A DNA stretch of 64,000 bases from Heterocephalus glaber (Eukaryota; Chordata; Mammalia; Rodentia; Bathyergidae), in the NCBI RefSeq assembly GCF_000247695.1, contig NW_004624854.1, forward strand, positions 4,410,129 through 4,474,128, written 5' to 3'. Made by a program: the position numbers and the translations under genes. Position 1 is the stretch's first letter. Every line of letters starts with the position of its first letter. The notes beneath the pieces are model-generated. The model was not told the DNA's origin and made no database searches. It saw only the letters and a program-made list of their open reading frames with translations. Below are positions 22,276 through 33,309 of the stretch, piece by piece.

Positions 22276-22550
22276 GAGTGAGTCCTAGGCAGCCATTAGA
22301 ATTAGATATCCAAGGATTTTTTTAATGACCAGAATTATTCTCACAGAATACCACTGTGGACAAACAGTAAACAGGACACAAAACTGCTTGCATTATAAAA
22401 TATATGCAAATAGGCTAATCGTGATTAACTGAGAGTCATGGGATTGAGGGTTATTTTTATTCTCTTTGTTATTCTTTTTACATTTTCTAAATTTTTACCC
22501 ATAAATATTATTACAGTTATAGTCATTTTAACATTTATAAATTCCAAAGC

Positions 22551-23373
22551 GAGGGATGACAGATGTTGGCCGTCAAGCCTTAGCATTCCAAGCAGGATGG
22601 AAAATAGAGTGTTACACACCCCCACATGGCGGCTCCTACACATCAGAGGGAGGCCAGCCTTGCACATGATTCCTTTCAGAAGCAAAGCCAGCCAGCACCG
22701 TGTGCAGACCAGGAGCTTGCAGCTACACACCATTGCCTGGGAAAGAGCCACACAGAACCCCAGGTTCCGAGTAGAACAGGCTTTGCTTCCTGCATTCGGA
22801 CCCAGAAAAGATTGGGGGCATATTGCAGAGCCCTTCCAAGTCAGAAGGAAACAGTTAGACAACATGAGTTTTAATTAAATTCTAATGTGGGAAGAAGACA
22901 CTAATTGGACTGGGTGAAGAAGGTGCCAGATTAACACATCAGAGAGAACACAGTTCATGACGCCATTTTTTCCCCCTGGGACAAAGAGTGAGCATTTTGC
23001 CAGGCTCCTGGGGGAACACACATTCAGGTACGATTTAGGTCACCTGGTGCAATTCGTCCATAAGCCAAGACGAAGTTAGCCTTGTGATAACTAGGTTTTT
23101 GATTGTTCTGTTTTATTCATTGCTGTAGGTTGTCTGTCCAAAACCGCCAGATGCCTACAAGATACTCCATTCCTAAATTAAGGTTGGCTTGGTGGAACTA
23201 CCATAAAGCTTTAGTTTATCTTCTGGTGAGTTGGCCTATCACTTTTACAGGATTTAAACTCAAAACTACTCAGAACTGGCATGGGGAATTAAGGAACACG
23301 TCTTGTACCCTGGAAGAAATGCTACATTAGAGAAAATCCTATCTCAGAGGACTTCAGATTCAGACTCTTCTTC
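22551..23373. other. Unassigned sequence, no gene seen
   Basis: Unique-looking. It contains one ATGGCGGC word near 22626. No supported coding frame or repeat. Confidence 0.45.
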
Positions 23374-23463
23374 TTTTTTTTTTTTTTCCAGTACCAGGGA
23401 TTGAACTCAGGGCCTTGCACCTGCAAGGCAGGTGCTGTGCCACTGAGCTAAATCCCTGGCCCT
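23374..23463 (-). mobile_element. ID SINE, antisense
   Basis: A T14 tract, then CAGTACCAGGGATTGAACTC, then CACTGAGCTAAATCCCTGGC. Intact antisense A and B boxes of the young local ID family. Confidence 0.95.
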
Positions 23464-23593
23464 TGACCCTTCTGTTTAATGTGAGAAAACTAATACCTCA
23501 GAGTCTAGAGAGAGTCACCCAAGAGCACACCTCTGTCTATAGCAAAACTCAAGGAACCACTGCCCAATGGAGGGCTGCATTTGTTGGCCTTCC

Positions 23594-23938
23594 TGTGTCA
23601 GTTACCTGTGCATTGCTGTAACAAAATACTTGAGATACTCAACTTAAGAACAAAAAAGGTTTCTTTTGGCTTGTGGTTTTGGAGGTTTCAGTGCATGATT
23701 TCTTGGGCTTGTGGTGACACGGTACATCACTGCAGGATGCCTTTTCACCTTATGGCAGCCTCGGAAGCAAAGAGAGAGACAGGAAGGGGACAAGGACATG
23801 AAAGCCCTTCGGAGGGCATGCTCCCGTGGCCTAACTTCCTTCCCCTAAGCCCTGGCCACTAAATGTTCCACCACCTCTCATTAGCACCATGGACTGAGGA
23901 CCACGCCTTTGGGGGATGTTTCAGACCCAAACTAGAGC
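23594..23938 (-). mobile_element. MT-type MaLR solo LTR, antisense
   Basis: TGTGTCAGTTACCTGTGCAT, CTGTAACAAAATACTTGAGA, TTTTGGAGGTTTCAGTGCAT, AGCAAAGAGAGAGACAGG, and CTTTGGGGGATGTTTCAGAC give the full antisense MT LTR order. Solo copy. Confidence 0.85.
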
Positions 23939-25129
23939 TCTTCCTCTATGGACTGTAAGAGTCAGACGCTGCTGGGTCGGTGGCTTGGTGGACGGAAGCA
24001 CATTGCGTTGGTCCAGCTCTGTGGCGTCTACCTCTCCTCACCAAACACGACCTCTCCCTATACTACCCTGCACCCTCCATGCCTGGCAGCAATCATTATC
24101 ATATTGGTAGATCTAAAACTTAATATACGCAACATTATGTCTCCCAAGATTAATGGCAGAGATCTTTTTTCAGATCAACTGTCAACCGATTTTGAAACTA
24201 GCTCAAGGAAAGTCCTTTCTGGAGAGTGAACATCACAAGACCAGTAGACTCCCTTCTCCTTGTAATGGCGTTGTTCATCCTTGAAGTCTCTGCATTTGAC
24301 ATTTTGCCATCGTTGGCTCATTAAATAAATTACTTATTAAAATAAAAGAGCATCCTGCAGTAAGTGCCTGCCCTGCTGACATCGAGCTGAGGGATGATAC
24401 CAGTAGGTTTACTGTGTTGTCTGATTGCATCAAATCAGCTTGGCCGGAGCAGCAGTCCCCAAGCAATCCCTACATAGTCTGGGAACACAGAGAGATTGAG
24501 GGCACAGGGCATGTGGCAAGGCCATTCCTGCTTACAGAACAAGGAGACACTTTTATAGATTGGAGGCCAAGAGCAACCATTCTGCCAGTGTAGGCCACTC
24601 ACTGATGTTAGGGAAAATCTGTAATTTAGAAGCTACCTTTCTTATATTCAAGAAAAAGACCTAGGCAGAGAAATGACCAGGGTGGCTCACAGATAGGAGT
24701 GGACAGCAGCCACCAGAGATAGGATAACATCACTGTGGACCATGCCCAAGGCAGAAGAAAAGCTTCAACTGTCTCTTGTCTCACCTGAATTTTTTTATTG
24801 TTGTTCAAAACTAAAATTCAAGCAACATGCATAATATGTGAAATATGAGACCCCCCTTTTCTTTTTTACCTTTTCTTTCTGAAATGAGAAGCATCTAATG
24901 TAAATTTCTGAAACTCTATACAAGGAAAACTGAAGCAGAGAAGGTCTCAGCTGAGCTGGGAGTATGACAACTGTTTTCATGGATGGCTGAGTCTCATTAA
25001 TTAGAGACTTTCATGAAACTTTAGGTCTTTCTCTGTAACTTCCAGCACTTTGTTACTCCTTACAACTTGCATGGGCAATGTTTTAAGCAGAAGAATATGT
25101 GATCCAGGAGAATCTACTCATGTTTAGTT
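23939..25129. other. Unassigned sequence, no gene seen
   Basis: Unique-looking. 24110-24340 (AT-rich, with ATTAAATAAATTACTTATTA-like words) could be conserved non-coding DNA. Nothing is firmly supported. Confidence 0.4.
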
Positions 25130-25660
25130 TCATCAGATCCAGTAGTAAATTGATAGTGGCTCCTAGCAGCGAAAGGACCATGGTTTTTTTCTGCTGCCTC
25201 GAGAACAGCTAATAAAGAGAATTTCTTTCCAATGTTCACTCAAATGAAAGTTCACATTAATTGAACATTAAGTACAGGACACACCCACCACCTCGCCATT
25301 CCATTGTCTCCTCTGTTGACACACGGGGGGAGGGGGGGGTGTTTCCTCCTATTGTCCCTAAACACATCAGTGCAGAGGGAAGTGATTTATCATTCACAAA
25401 AAGCAATCGGATCGGATTGCTTGGGGCTGACAGCTGTTCCCAAAATGCAGCTGAGAAACAGAACTTTGGCAAAGTGTAAAATATGGAGCAAAATCATATT
25501 ACTGTATTTCGCTGGCAATAAGAAAGGCTGACAGTGAGTTTAATAAGCAAAATACCAAGCAGCCAGAAATGTATTCACTAGTCTACAGTCATGAACAAAA
25601 ACGATCGTTTACCCCAGTTTTCCTAAGGTAAACTTTCAGCCACACAAGACAACTGATAAA
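25130..25660. promoter_or_regulatory. Candidate conserved non-coding element
   Basis: Repeat-free, evenly composed DNA with clustered factor-like words: CCATTGTCTC and CTATTGTCCC (SOX-like), CTAAACA (forkhead-like) and CACATTAATTGAACATTAAG. It also has an inverted repeat AAGCAATC/GATTGCTT (25401-25408 and 25415-25422) and a GGGGGGAGGGGGGGG tract at 25325-25339. Opposed frames here lack domains. Confidence 0.3.
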
Positions 25661-27099
25661 AGTAAAACGTTGTCTTTACTATTTTTCTAATTTAGGCAAA
25701 TTTTTAGTAAAGACCTTTTTTCCACACAATTCATTATGGGAAATGGCCCAGGAGAAGGAAAAATGATGAAGCATGTTGAAAGGTTAAAAAGGGGCACAGC
25801 TTTTACAAGAAAAGGAAGAATTCCAGTATATTCCGGCCTCCGGGTCATAATTCATTTTGTGTCCCACGTCGAGAATGCTTTCTCCTATCTTTCACCTTGT
25901 CTAAAATCGAGCTGTCCTTTCCAACAAAATACAGATCCCCATCTAACCTACGGAATGCTGTAATTTGGAAATGATTGTCCTGGGCGCCGCAGCCCTGGGA
26001 GATCTCGCCTTCCGCTGAGCTCTCGGAGCGTTTCTCCCGCAGCCCCTCCTCTCCGGTCTCCTCCCTCCCAACCCGCACTGGGTCACACTGGACCCCTTGC
26101 CCTGTGTCCAAAGCCAATTTTTTTCAGACTTCCCTGTTTCTCTAAATACTGACTCCTTGGCCAAACAAAAGTCTCCACCTCTTCTTCAGGGCCACGCTTA
26201 TCATTCCTTCCTTCCCCCACTTCATAAACGTTTAGTGAGCTCCATGATGACTCCAGCCTCGTGGCTCTGGGTGAAGCCATGTAGACACAGGCTCCACCAT
26301 AAGGACGTCCACATATTCTTAGCGCTGAATGCCTGAAATCACTGTTGTCGCCCGCCCACCAGCCTCATCATCTGCTGCTGCTCCCCACCTCCTGGGCCCC
26401 AGCCACTCCATCTTTCTCTCGCTGTCAAACTCTCCGTCGCCTCCCTACCCTCAGGACCAGGACACACCCCATTTCCTCCTATCGTGGGCTCTTTGGTCGG
26501 CTACAGCGCGCTGTGCCTGACTTCTCAGCCCAGCCGCTGTCCCGGGAAACCTTCTTTAGGTGGTTTGATGGCTCCCCTTCTCCTAAGTCCTCTAAGAGCA
26601 CCACATCTTCTTCAAAATGATGATGAAAGTTCTAATTTTAAAATTGCTTCTTGGCTTCTTTGCTTAATGTATGTTTTTCCACAAGATGATAAGCTGCGTG
26701 TAGAATAATCTTTGTGTCAGTTTACACTAAACCGTCAGGTTCTCTGATAATGTCTGTACACGTTAATATCAAGACACATTTATGGCATAAAAAACAAAAC
26801 AGTGAACACATGGGGCAAAGGAAAATGTTCAGGAGGTAGGACAACAACAAAGGCCTTGATGACAATGGGGTGTAGAAGGGAAGAGCTGAGTGTGGTAGGG
26901 CAGACCAAGGAGGACCCCATATCACTGAAGGCCATGGATGACTCACTAGTGGAAACAATTTCCCTGACACTGGTAAAGGCAGATTGAAATTGGCCAAGGC
27001 ATAAATGGGAAGTGAAGCAACGGATGGGATAACTGAGAGCTCTCTTCAGAGTTAGTTATAGGGTGGCAGATGGAAGATCTGGGTTACAGAGGGTGATTA
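25661..27099. other. Unassigned sequence, locally CpG-enriched, possible L2 traces
   Basis: 25980-26080 has an unusual local CpG density (GGGCGCCGCAG, CTCGCC, CTCTCGGAGCG). 26330-26640 is pyrimidine-rich with proline/serine frames that could be a decayed L2 reverse-transcriptase region. No gene model is supported. Confidence 0.35.
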
Positions 27100-27225
27100 G
27101 TTTATTTTATTTTATTTTATTTTATTTTATTTTATTTTATTTTATTTTTTTGGTACCAGGGATTGAACTCAGGTCCTTGTGCTTGCAAGGCAGGCGGGGG
27201 AACCACTGAGCTAAATCCCTGGCCT
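27100..27225 (-). mobile_element. ID SINE, antisense, with (TTTTA)n tail and target duplication
   Basis: The tail on this strand is a nine-fold TTTTA repeat (27100-27146), the complement of a TAAAA-expanded poly-A. The body reads GGTACCAGGGATTGAACTCA to GCTAAATCCCTGGCCT. Flanked by GGGTGATTA at 27091-27099 and 27226-27234. Confidence 0.95.
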
Positions 27226-27424
27226 GGGTGATTATTTTATGAGAAACTGAAAAACATTCATGTGCTGATGGAGACGTACCAGAGAGATGGAAAGACTGGA
27301 TAACTGGCAGGGAAGGGGTGTATTCTAGAAGTGAAGCAGAAGTAAGGAAGATGAATATCCCTAGCAGCAAGAGCAATCTCTTTATTAGGTAGGAAAAAGA
27401 TGTTAAAATGTGCAGAGATACAAC

Positions 27425-28110
27425 ATTCACTCAACAAGTATTGTTGAGAATGTACAACAAGCCTGACATTTCTCTAGGTCCTTCGTTTTTTGGTTTGGTT
27501 TTTTTTTTTTTTTTTTTTTTGGTACCAGGGATCGAACTCAGGTCCTTGTGCTTGCGCAGCAGGAGGCGAAACCACTGAGCTAAATCCCCGGCCCCATTTC
27601 TCTAGGTTCTTAAATTACACTGGTAAATGAAGCAGGTGAGCATCTCTACCCCCATGATACCTATTTCCCAGGAAAGAACAAAAGACATAAAATACATATA
27701 AGTAAATATAGAATATATTAGAAAACGATGTTTCCTTCGGGAATCAAGGAGTAAACTGTATGTGGAGGGAGTGAAATGGGATTTTAAATAAGATTGGACT
27801 TATTGAAAGATGATAATTAAGCAGGCACATAAAAAAGGAGAGCAAGTTAGTCACACAGATACCCAGGAGAAGGCTGGACCAGAAGGAAGATTATTCCCAG
27901 GCTCTGAGGCAGGAGCACGCCCAGCTCTGGGGAGGCCTGTGGTTGGTTGCATGCAAACAGTTCTGCAATTCTCTTTGTGAAGCAAAAGTAGAAGTTATCT
28001 GAAGATAGAGGAATGGAGGCCAGATGAAGGGAAGATGAAAGTTCGTACTAGCTGCTGTCATGGGAATAAGAGAGAGCGTGTACGAAATGGGCAGAGGACT
28101 TCAGGTAGTG
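27425..28110 (-). mobile_element. L2 LINE fragment, antisense, split by ID
   Basis: CATTCACTCAACAAGTATTG marks the L2 terminus in antisense. The internal antisense block TCCCAGGCTCTGAGGCAGGA follows near 27895. An ID with target duplications splits the element at 27480-27594. Confidence 0.6.
27480..27594 (-). mobile_element. ID SINE, antisense, with target duplication
   Basis: A long T-tract, then GGTACCAGGGATCGAACTCA, then GAGCTAAATCCCCGGCCC; intact CpGs suggest a young copy. Flanked by the perfect 13-base duplication CATTTCTCTAGGT at 27467-27479 and 27595-27607. Confidence 0.96.
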
Positions 28111-28507
28111 GAATTTGTGACTGCAGAACAAACACGGAGTTCATGCATTCACACCAGGAACAGTGCCCTCCATAGTCCAGCCCTCAGGGCTGGGCAGGGA
28201 AAGAGGTGACACTATCCAAAGGGAGAATGAAGTCCCAAGAACTGGTGAGAAGGCTACTCCTACCCCGTGGACTGGAGCTGGGGTGGGGGGTTACATAAAG
28301 GAAGTGGTGCCAAGTAGGACAGATGACCCCAGGCAAACAGAGAGTAGCGTTCCACCTCCCCACGCTCTCCCAAGGAGCTCACCTGCCCCTTCCCACCTCC
28401 AGAGCAGGTCTCTACATCAATTGCCTTATTCATTTTGTCATACTTGATTATGTTACGAATTAAATCACAACATGTGCCACTCATGTCACTCGTGTGTTGC
28501 TGCTTTT
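28111..28507. other. Unassigned sequence, no gene seen
   Basis: GC-richer than its neighbours around 28160-28420. Frames on both strands are short and proline/serine-rich. Confidence 0.45.
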
Positions 28508-28676
28508 TCTTTTTTTTTCAGTATTGGATATCAAACCCAGGGCCTTCACACTAAGCCTCATCCTCGACCCTTTTTATTTTTATTTGTTTCTATTTTTGAG
28601 ACAAGATCTCAGTAAGTTGCCTAGGCAGGATTCGAACTTGTGATACTCCTGATTCAGCCTCCTGCAATACCTTTAT
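28508..28676 (-). mobile_element. B1-dID dimeric SINE, antisense
   Basis: The antisense ID half begins CAGTATTGGATATCAAACCC and is internally deleted. The antisense B1 half carries TTGAGACAAGATCTCAGTAA and TGATTCAGCCTCCTGCAA. Confidence 0.75.
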
Positions 28677-29449
28677 ATAATTTGTTATCTTTGTGTGCAT
28701 AGGACTTATTTTCCTAATTATACTACGGAGATTATGAACAGAATCATGTCTATACTTCTTTGTCTCTCTAGCAGTGTGCCCTCGAAACACAAAGAAACTC
28801 AATACATTCCTGTTGTTGTTGAAGAGACAAAAATGAGTAAGACAGCAAAGCAAGGTCAATTTCTTGAGTTTGCACTCATGAAGATGTAGTTGAGTAATTA
28901 TAAAGTTTTGAGACTAGAGGTGAAGAAGAATGATGGAATCAGAACCATGGTGACAACCACTGAAAGTATGGCCCTGAGGATAAATAGCTCCTCTGTTCCG
29001 ACATGGCCAGGTACTTCCAGAAAACAATTCCCCAGATAGCCCATCCTTGGGGTTGAGAAGGGCATTTCCCAAAGCTGTCACAGTTGAGGCACCACCCGCA
29101 GGAGCAGTGACTCTCCAGTTGTGGTCTGAGCATCCAAGGGGAACTCAAGGGGACAACTCTGGAAATATGAGAGGTATCAGTGCAAACATGGGGCATTTTT
29201 AAAATAACGCCCAATGTCAGATTAAAACATATTATTAACATCAAGTAATAAAATAAGAATATATTATTGATATCGGAATAACTACATACAAATTGTGAGA
29301 CAGAATAGATTTTGAGTGAATGTTAATTATTAAAATCAAGCTGTCCCTGAGGTACAGCCATTGTGCCTTGCTTGTGGGCTTGGTGTGCAGTGTAGGTGGG
29401 GTGTTTGCTCTTGTTAGCTAACCCAGCACTGCACTAGATGAGCTTGAGA
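28677..29449. other. Unassigned sequence, no gene seen
   Basis: Unique-looking, mixed composition, no recognised repeat or coding frame. Confidence 0.45.
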
Positions 29450-30720
29450 AACGTTGCATAACAGTTACCAACTGCTTGCTGATCTAATTAAATATCAAAT
29501 AAATTTTTAAGTCAATTGAATTTTTAAGTGGGTCTTACCACCAGACAGAAAGTGCCCGGTGAAGATATGCATCTTCGCTCTGGGCAAGTGTAGCCTTCAA
29601 AATGAATACAGCAGCTGTCCTTCAGGTCTAAGTCAATCTTATATGAACAGAAGCAGTGCAATCAAATAAGAAAAAAAAATGGTTTGTCCTTTGAAAATAA
29701 AGTTGCTTGCATTTATGTGTATCCTCCCAAAAGCTTTAACTAAAATGTTCATTTTTGTTAGCCAAATATAGATTCAGGACTAGATGCACAAATTCACCTA
29801 ATGGGAAAAGAACAGCTAGATTCCATGCCTCAGCATAATATTGCAGTGGTATTAACCAAAATTATTGGCAGGCTTTTCTTCCCTTTTACACACTGACTTT
29901 CTAATGCTGTGTTCATGATCTTGTGGTATATGTGTCCTCTATTATAAATTTACTTGTGCTCCCTGGTAGGTATGTTATAAATGATAACTAAAATATAATT
30001 ATATGAGTTGAATCTCAGAGGTGAAGAATAAATGGAATACAGACAGTTCTGTTCTTTTGTGCTGGGACCCTTTCACAGCTACCCTTCAAAACACTCCTCA
30101 CCTTCAGCCCCAAGAAAGGAAGAAAGATACATTCTCAAGTGATTTTATCTGCTCAGAGAAAAAAAAATTTCAGAGAGAGAGAGAGATTTACAGTGCTATT
30201 TTTATGTCTTGTTCCACCAAAAGCCAAGAGTAAGAATAAAGAATACCTGGGGACAACTTCTTAGAAACTTATAATTAATTTATTATGTTTACTTTCAAAT
30301 TCCTGCTTTCTCTCCAAAACATTTACATCATTAAAGTTCAATATTAAAGCATATATGTGAGTTTTATCTAAAGTAAATTAAATTTAAATGAGTTTGCAGT
30401 TATGTTTCTTTAATCCACTTATATATTTATTATTTGATCATTAGAACATTAGTTAATGATTTCTAAGGATTAGGCTGTACAAGTGGGCTTTTTATGAAAG
30501 TCATGAAAAATTTTTGTCATTGTTTTACGGTCTTAATTATTTGAATGGTAGTCATTTTAATCAAATTACCTCATTCAGTTGTTAGATGAGCCATTTTTAT
30601 GGAAACAGCTGAAACGTACTTAAAGGGAGCCACAATAAACTGAGAAATTATTCTCATTGGTCTTAATATAGAAACAATTTAAAGTAAATTTGAGTGTTGG
30701 TTTAGATACTTTTCGATCAG
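29450..30720. promoter_or_regulatory. Candidate cluster of conserved non-coding elements
   Basis: No interspersed repeat is visible for over 1.2 kb. The texture is that of vertebrate conserved non-coding DNA: dense TAAT cores, CATTGTTTTACGG, CATTTTAATCAAATTACC and CACAATAAACTGAG (SOX/homeodomain-like). The best blocks are about 29480-29720 and 30400-30710. Inference from texture only. Confidence 0.3.
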
Positions 30721-32578
30721 CAGGATACACTAAATTATTCAACAACAAATACCCATAAAAGTTTTCCCTCTATACAAATACCTAGCTTAAGCAATCAAGA
30801 CACACAGGCTCCGAGACCTCCTATCTAATTTACACTAAGATTTGGTCTCTGCAAAGCCTCTTCCTTCATACGTTTTGTCTCTCAAAAGCCCATAGCATAT
30901 TTTTCAAGGATTTTCACTGCCAATTCCCTTTCCTTATTCTGAACGTACACCTGTTCATGGACTACTCACTAATATTTCTTCCTTGATTATCTTTCCCTAT
31001 TTCAGGTTTGCCTGGAGGAATTCTCCTTGTCCTCCTTGTCCTTTGTCCAAGGAATCCTCCTTCCCAGATGAGCGTGACATAATCCTAACAGCTCGCCCAG
31101 GAGCTAAGCAAAAGCCAGGGCTCTGTAGGTGTCTGTGTGTGTCGGATGTAATGTGAGTTGCAGTCTTCGGCTTTGATCCTCCACCCTCCACATGGTACCA
31201 AACATACACAGACAGGTAGAAAGTGTCCCCACTGAAGCTAACCTTCGTTGTGTAATTTCGCCTGAATTATCTCAAATTGGATTTTTATTTCCGCATGTCT
31301 TTACATATTCATATTGGACCCAAAAGTCTACAGTTGAAAAGGCTCTAGACTCCATTTATAAACCATCACAGGAAAGGGGAAGGAAAATTAGATTTTGACA
31401 CAGATGAATTATTTGTATTTAACACATAGTAACCTGAAATGGATACAAAGGAATGCCCAAATTAGAAATTATATCTTGAGTACAAGGCCAAACTCCTGTT
31501 TATAAGTAATGTGTACAATGCTCCCCATGCAGTTTAGTCTCACTTAGCCTGACACTGGCAGGCTTTGGTCAGTAACGTCCCAAAGCACGTGACAGGGGAA
31601 CTGTCGGCCCCTCACTCTCTCAAACCGTGACAAAACAACATGGACGTCCTCGAAGGGGTGTGGTCTGAGAGGAGTAAGAGTCTCCAAGGCTACCAATGGA
31701 GAAACCAAGTAAGACAAGCAGAGGAAACATTTTTTTTCATCTTTTCCCTCATTCTTCCCTTTCCCACCCCTAATATTTACTATGCCTTGCACTTATCAGT
31801 AAATGTGGAGTTAGCAAAACAAGCACACAAGTAAAAGCAGAGCTACCTTTAGGACCAAGTAAAATGGGCCCAGACTGTAGAGGAAGCTACTCTTAAAATG
31901 GTTGCACTCTGGCTCCCCTCAATTCCATCCCTCCTCTTGGAGCCAAGGGGTCATGTCTACCAGGAGCCTGCATCTACCGCTCAGCAAGTTATACCCTGTG
32001 AGTGGGGGCCATAGAATTCCTACCCAGTCACCCCAAGCCACTTCCGGGGCCTTCCCCACCACTCCCTGATCTCCCTTCCCGAGAGCTGCCACCCTGCTGT
32101 GGAGCCCTGCCAGGCTTCCCATGGGCTGCTGTGGGCAGGGCTGGGCTGGGGCTCTGGACAGAGTGTGGATCTGTGGACCCCCCTGTAGGCGTGCAAGGCC
32201 CCCCAAGAGCAGGAGGGGCTCAAAGGGAAGGAGGAAGGAGCTGAGTCTGCAACCCACCACATTCTAGCTCAAAACCCTGAGGAACTTCAGGATTCAGAAT
32301 TTGAACCCGGTTTCTGGCTCATTTTAAGGGCGTATTTGTCAAGGTAGGAAGCTAAGACATGCTTTATTTAACTGTTTGTAAACTTGTTTTATAACTTTAA
32401 AACACTTCAACTGATAGGAAGTAGGAATCCTTTGTGTTCTTGCCCTGGCCCTGCAAATGTTAGAGGCAGGTTTGTGTAGGACAGAAGAAAAGAAGTGGGA
32501 GAAGAATACAGAAGATTAAAAAAAAAGAAGTAAAAATGAGCTGCTTACCAGACAAGAATTAGGTATGGTGTTCCCATA
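30721..32578. other. Unassigned sequence with a GC-rich islet
   Basis: 31920-32270 is clearly GC-richer and opens 80 to 113 codon frames on both strands. They have no recognisable domain and overlap one another, so no gene is called. Confidence 0.4.
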
Positions 32579-32650
32579 CGCTGTATTTGGTGCTAAGTAA
32601 AGTGCCTGGACTGTTTCATATGTTTAACAGAAATTTGTTGAATGGCCAAA
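32579..32650 (+). mobile_element. Short L2-like 3' terminus, sense
   Basis: GTAAAGTGCCTGGACTGTTT followed by TTTGTTGAATGG matches the L2 end order. Too short for certainty. Confidence 0.4.
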
Positions 32651-32678
32651 CAATCATCCTATCAATGATGAAGAAATA

Positions 32679-32788
32679 GCTGGGCAGGGTGGCACATGGC
32701 TGTAATCAGGAGGACAGCTACAAGTTCAAGGCAAGCCTGGGATACACAGTAAGACCCTGTCTCAAAACACAAGCAAAAAACAGAGAAC
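32679..32788 (+). mobile_element. B1 SINE, internally deleted, with target duplication
   Basis: GCTGGGCAGGGTGGCACATG joins directly to a shortened middle, then GTTCAAGGCAAGCCTGGGAT and GACCCTGTCTCAAAACACAA. Flanked by AAGAAATA at 32671-32678 and 32789-32796. Confidence 0.85.
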
Positions 32789-32796
32789 AAGAAATA

Positions 32797-33309
32797 AAAA
32801 TCAACTTTCCTGAGGATGTAGTTATAGCCAAACTAAAGGTTACAAAACTCGCCAATACTACCCGGCAACCCCTTCAAGAATCTGATCCCAATCTCAAGCA
32901 TGAAAAAGATAAAATTGGAGACTAATGCACTGAATCCTCCTGACAGGGCAGCAGAGAAAAAAGCGACCCCAGGAAACATCCTTACATCTTAGGCTTCGGG
33001 CAGATCAAATAATTAATACAAAAATAGAAAGGCCAGCTTTCGGACTTCTGAATTGGTCACCATCAGAAAGGAAAAGTTTAAATTTGGCAAGATCAGAGAA
33101 GCCCAAAGAGGAAGGATACAGAGACAAGTAAGAGTTTTTCAAGGACAAAAATCAGTTTGGTGGCCTGAATGAGGTTAGTGACACTTATTCAGGTTTCCTT
33201 GCTTGAGTTTATTTGAAACTTCTACTTTACTTTGGTACACAGCAAAGTTAAATGAGAAAGGCTCTTGCTGTCTTCTCTCCACTTCCTGCACCCCACCTCC
33301 ATTCATCTA
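32797..33309. other. Unassigned sequence, no gene seen
   Basis: Unique-looking with no recognised repeat; short frames only. Confidence 0.45.

Larger units (their letters stand above)
18300..22550 (+). mobile_element. Ancient L1 LINE, ORF2 to 3' UTR, heavily nested
   Basis: ORF2 landmarks appear in order on the plus strand. They run from GCAGGAAGGAAATAATAAAA (18373) through GTTATGAAAATTCTGGCCAA (19546), GCATTGGTTAAATAAATTAT (22025) and GGCAGCCATTAGAATTAG (22289). The 3' UTR ends with a GGGTTATTTTTATTCTC...ATTTTCTAAATTTTTAC block near 22450-22500. Reading frames are destroyed throughout. The body is interrupted by B1, ID, B1-dID and an MLT1 LTR. The opposed 146-codon frames near 22430-22880 partly derive from this 3' UTR and are not genes. 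Confidence 0.75.

Noticed and set aside
22425..22878. Paired 146-codon frames on opposite strands
   Set aside because: The left part is the AT-rich 3' UTR of an old L1; the rest has no recognisable protein similarity.
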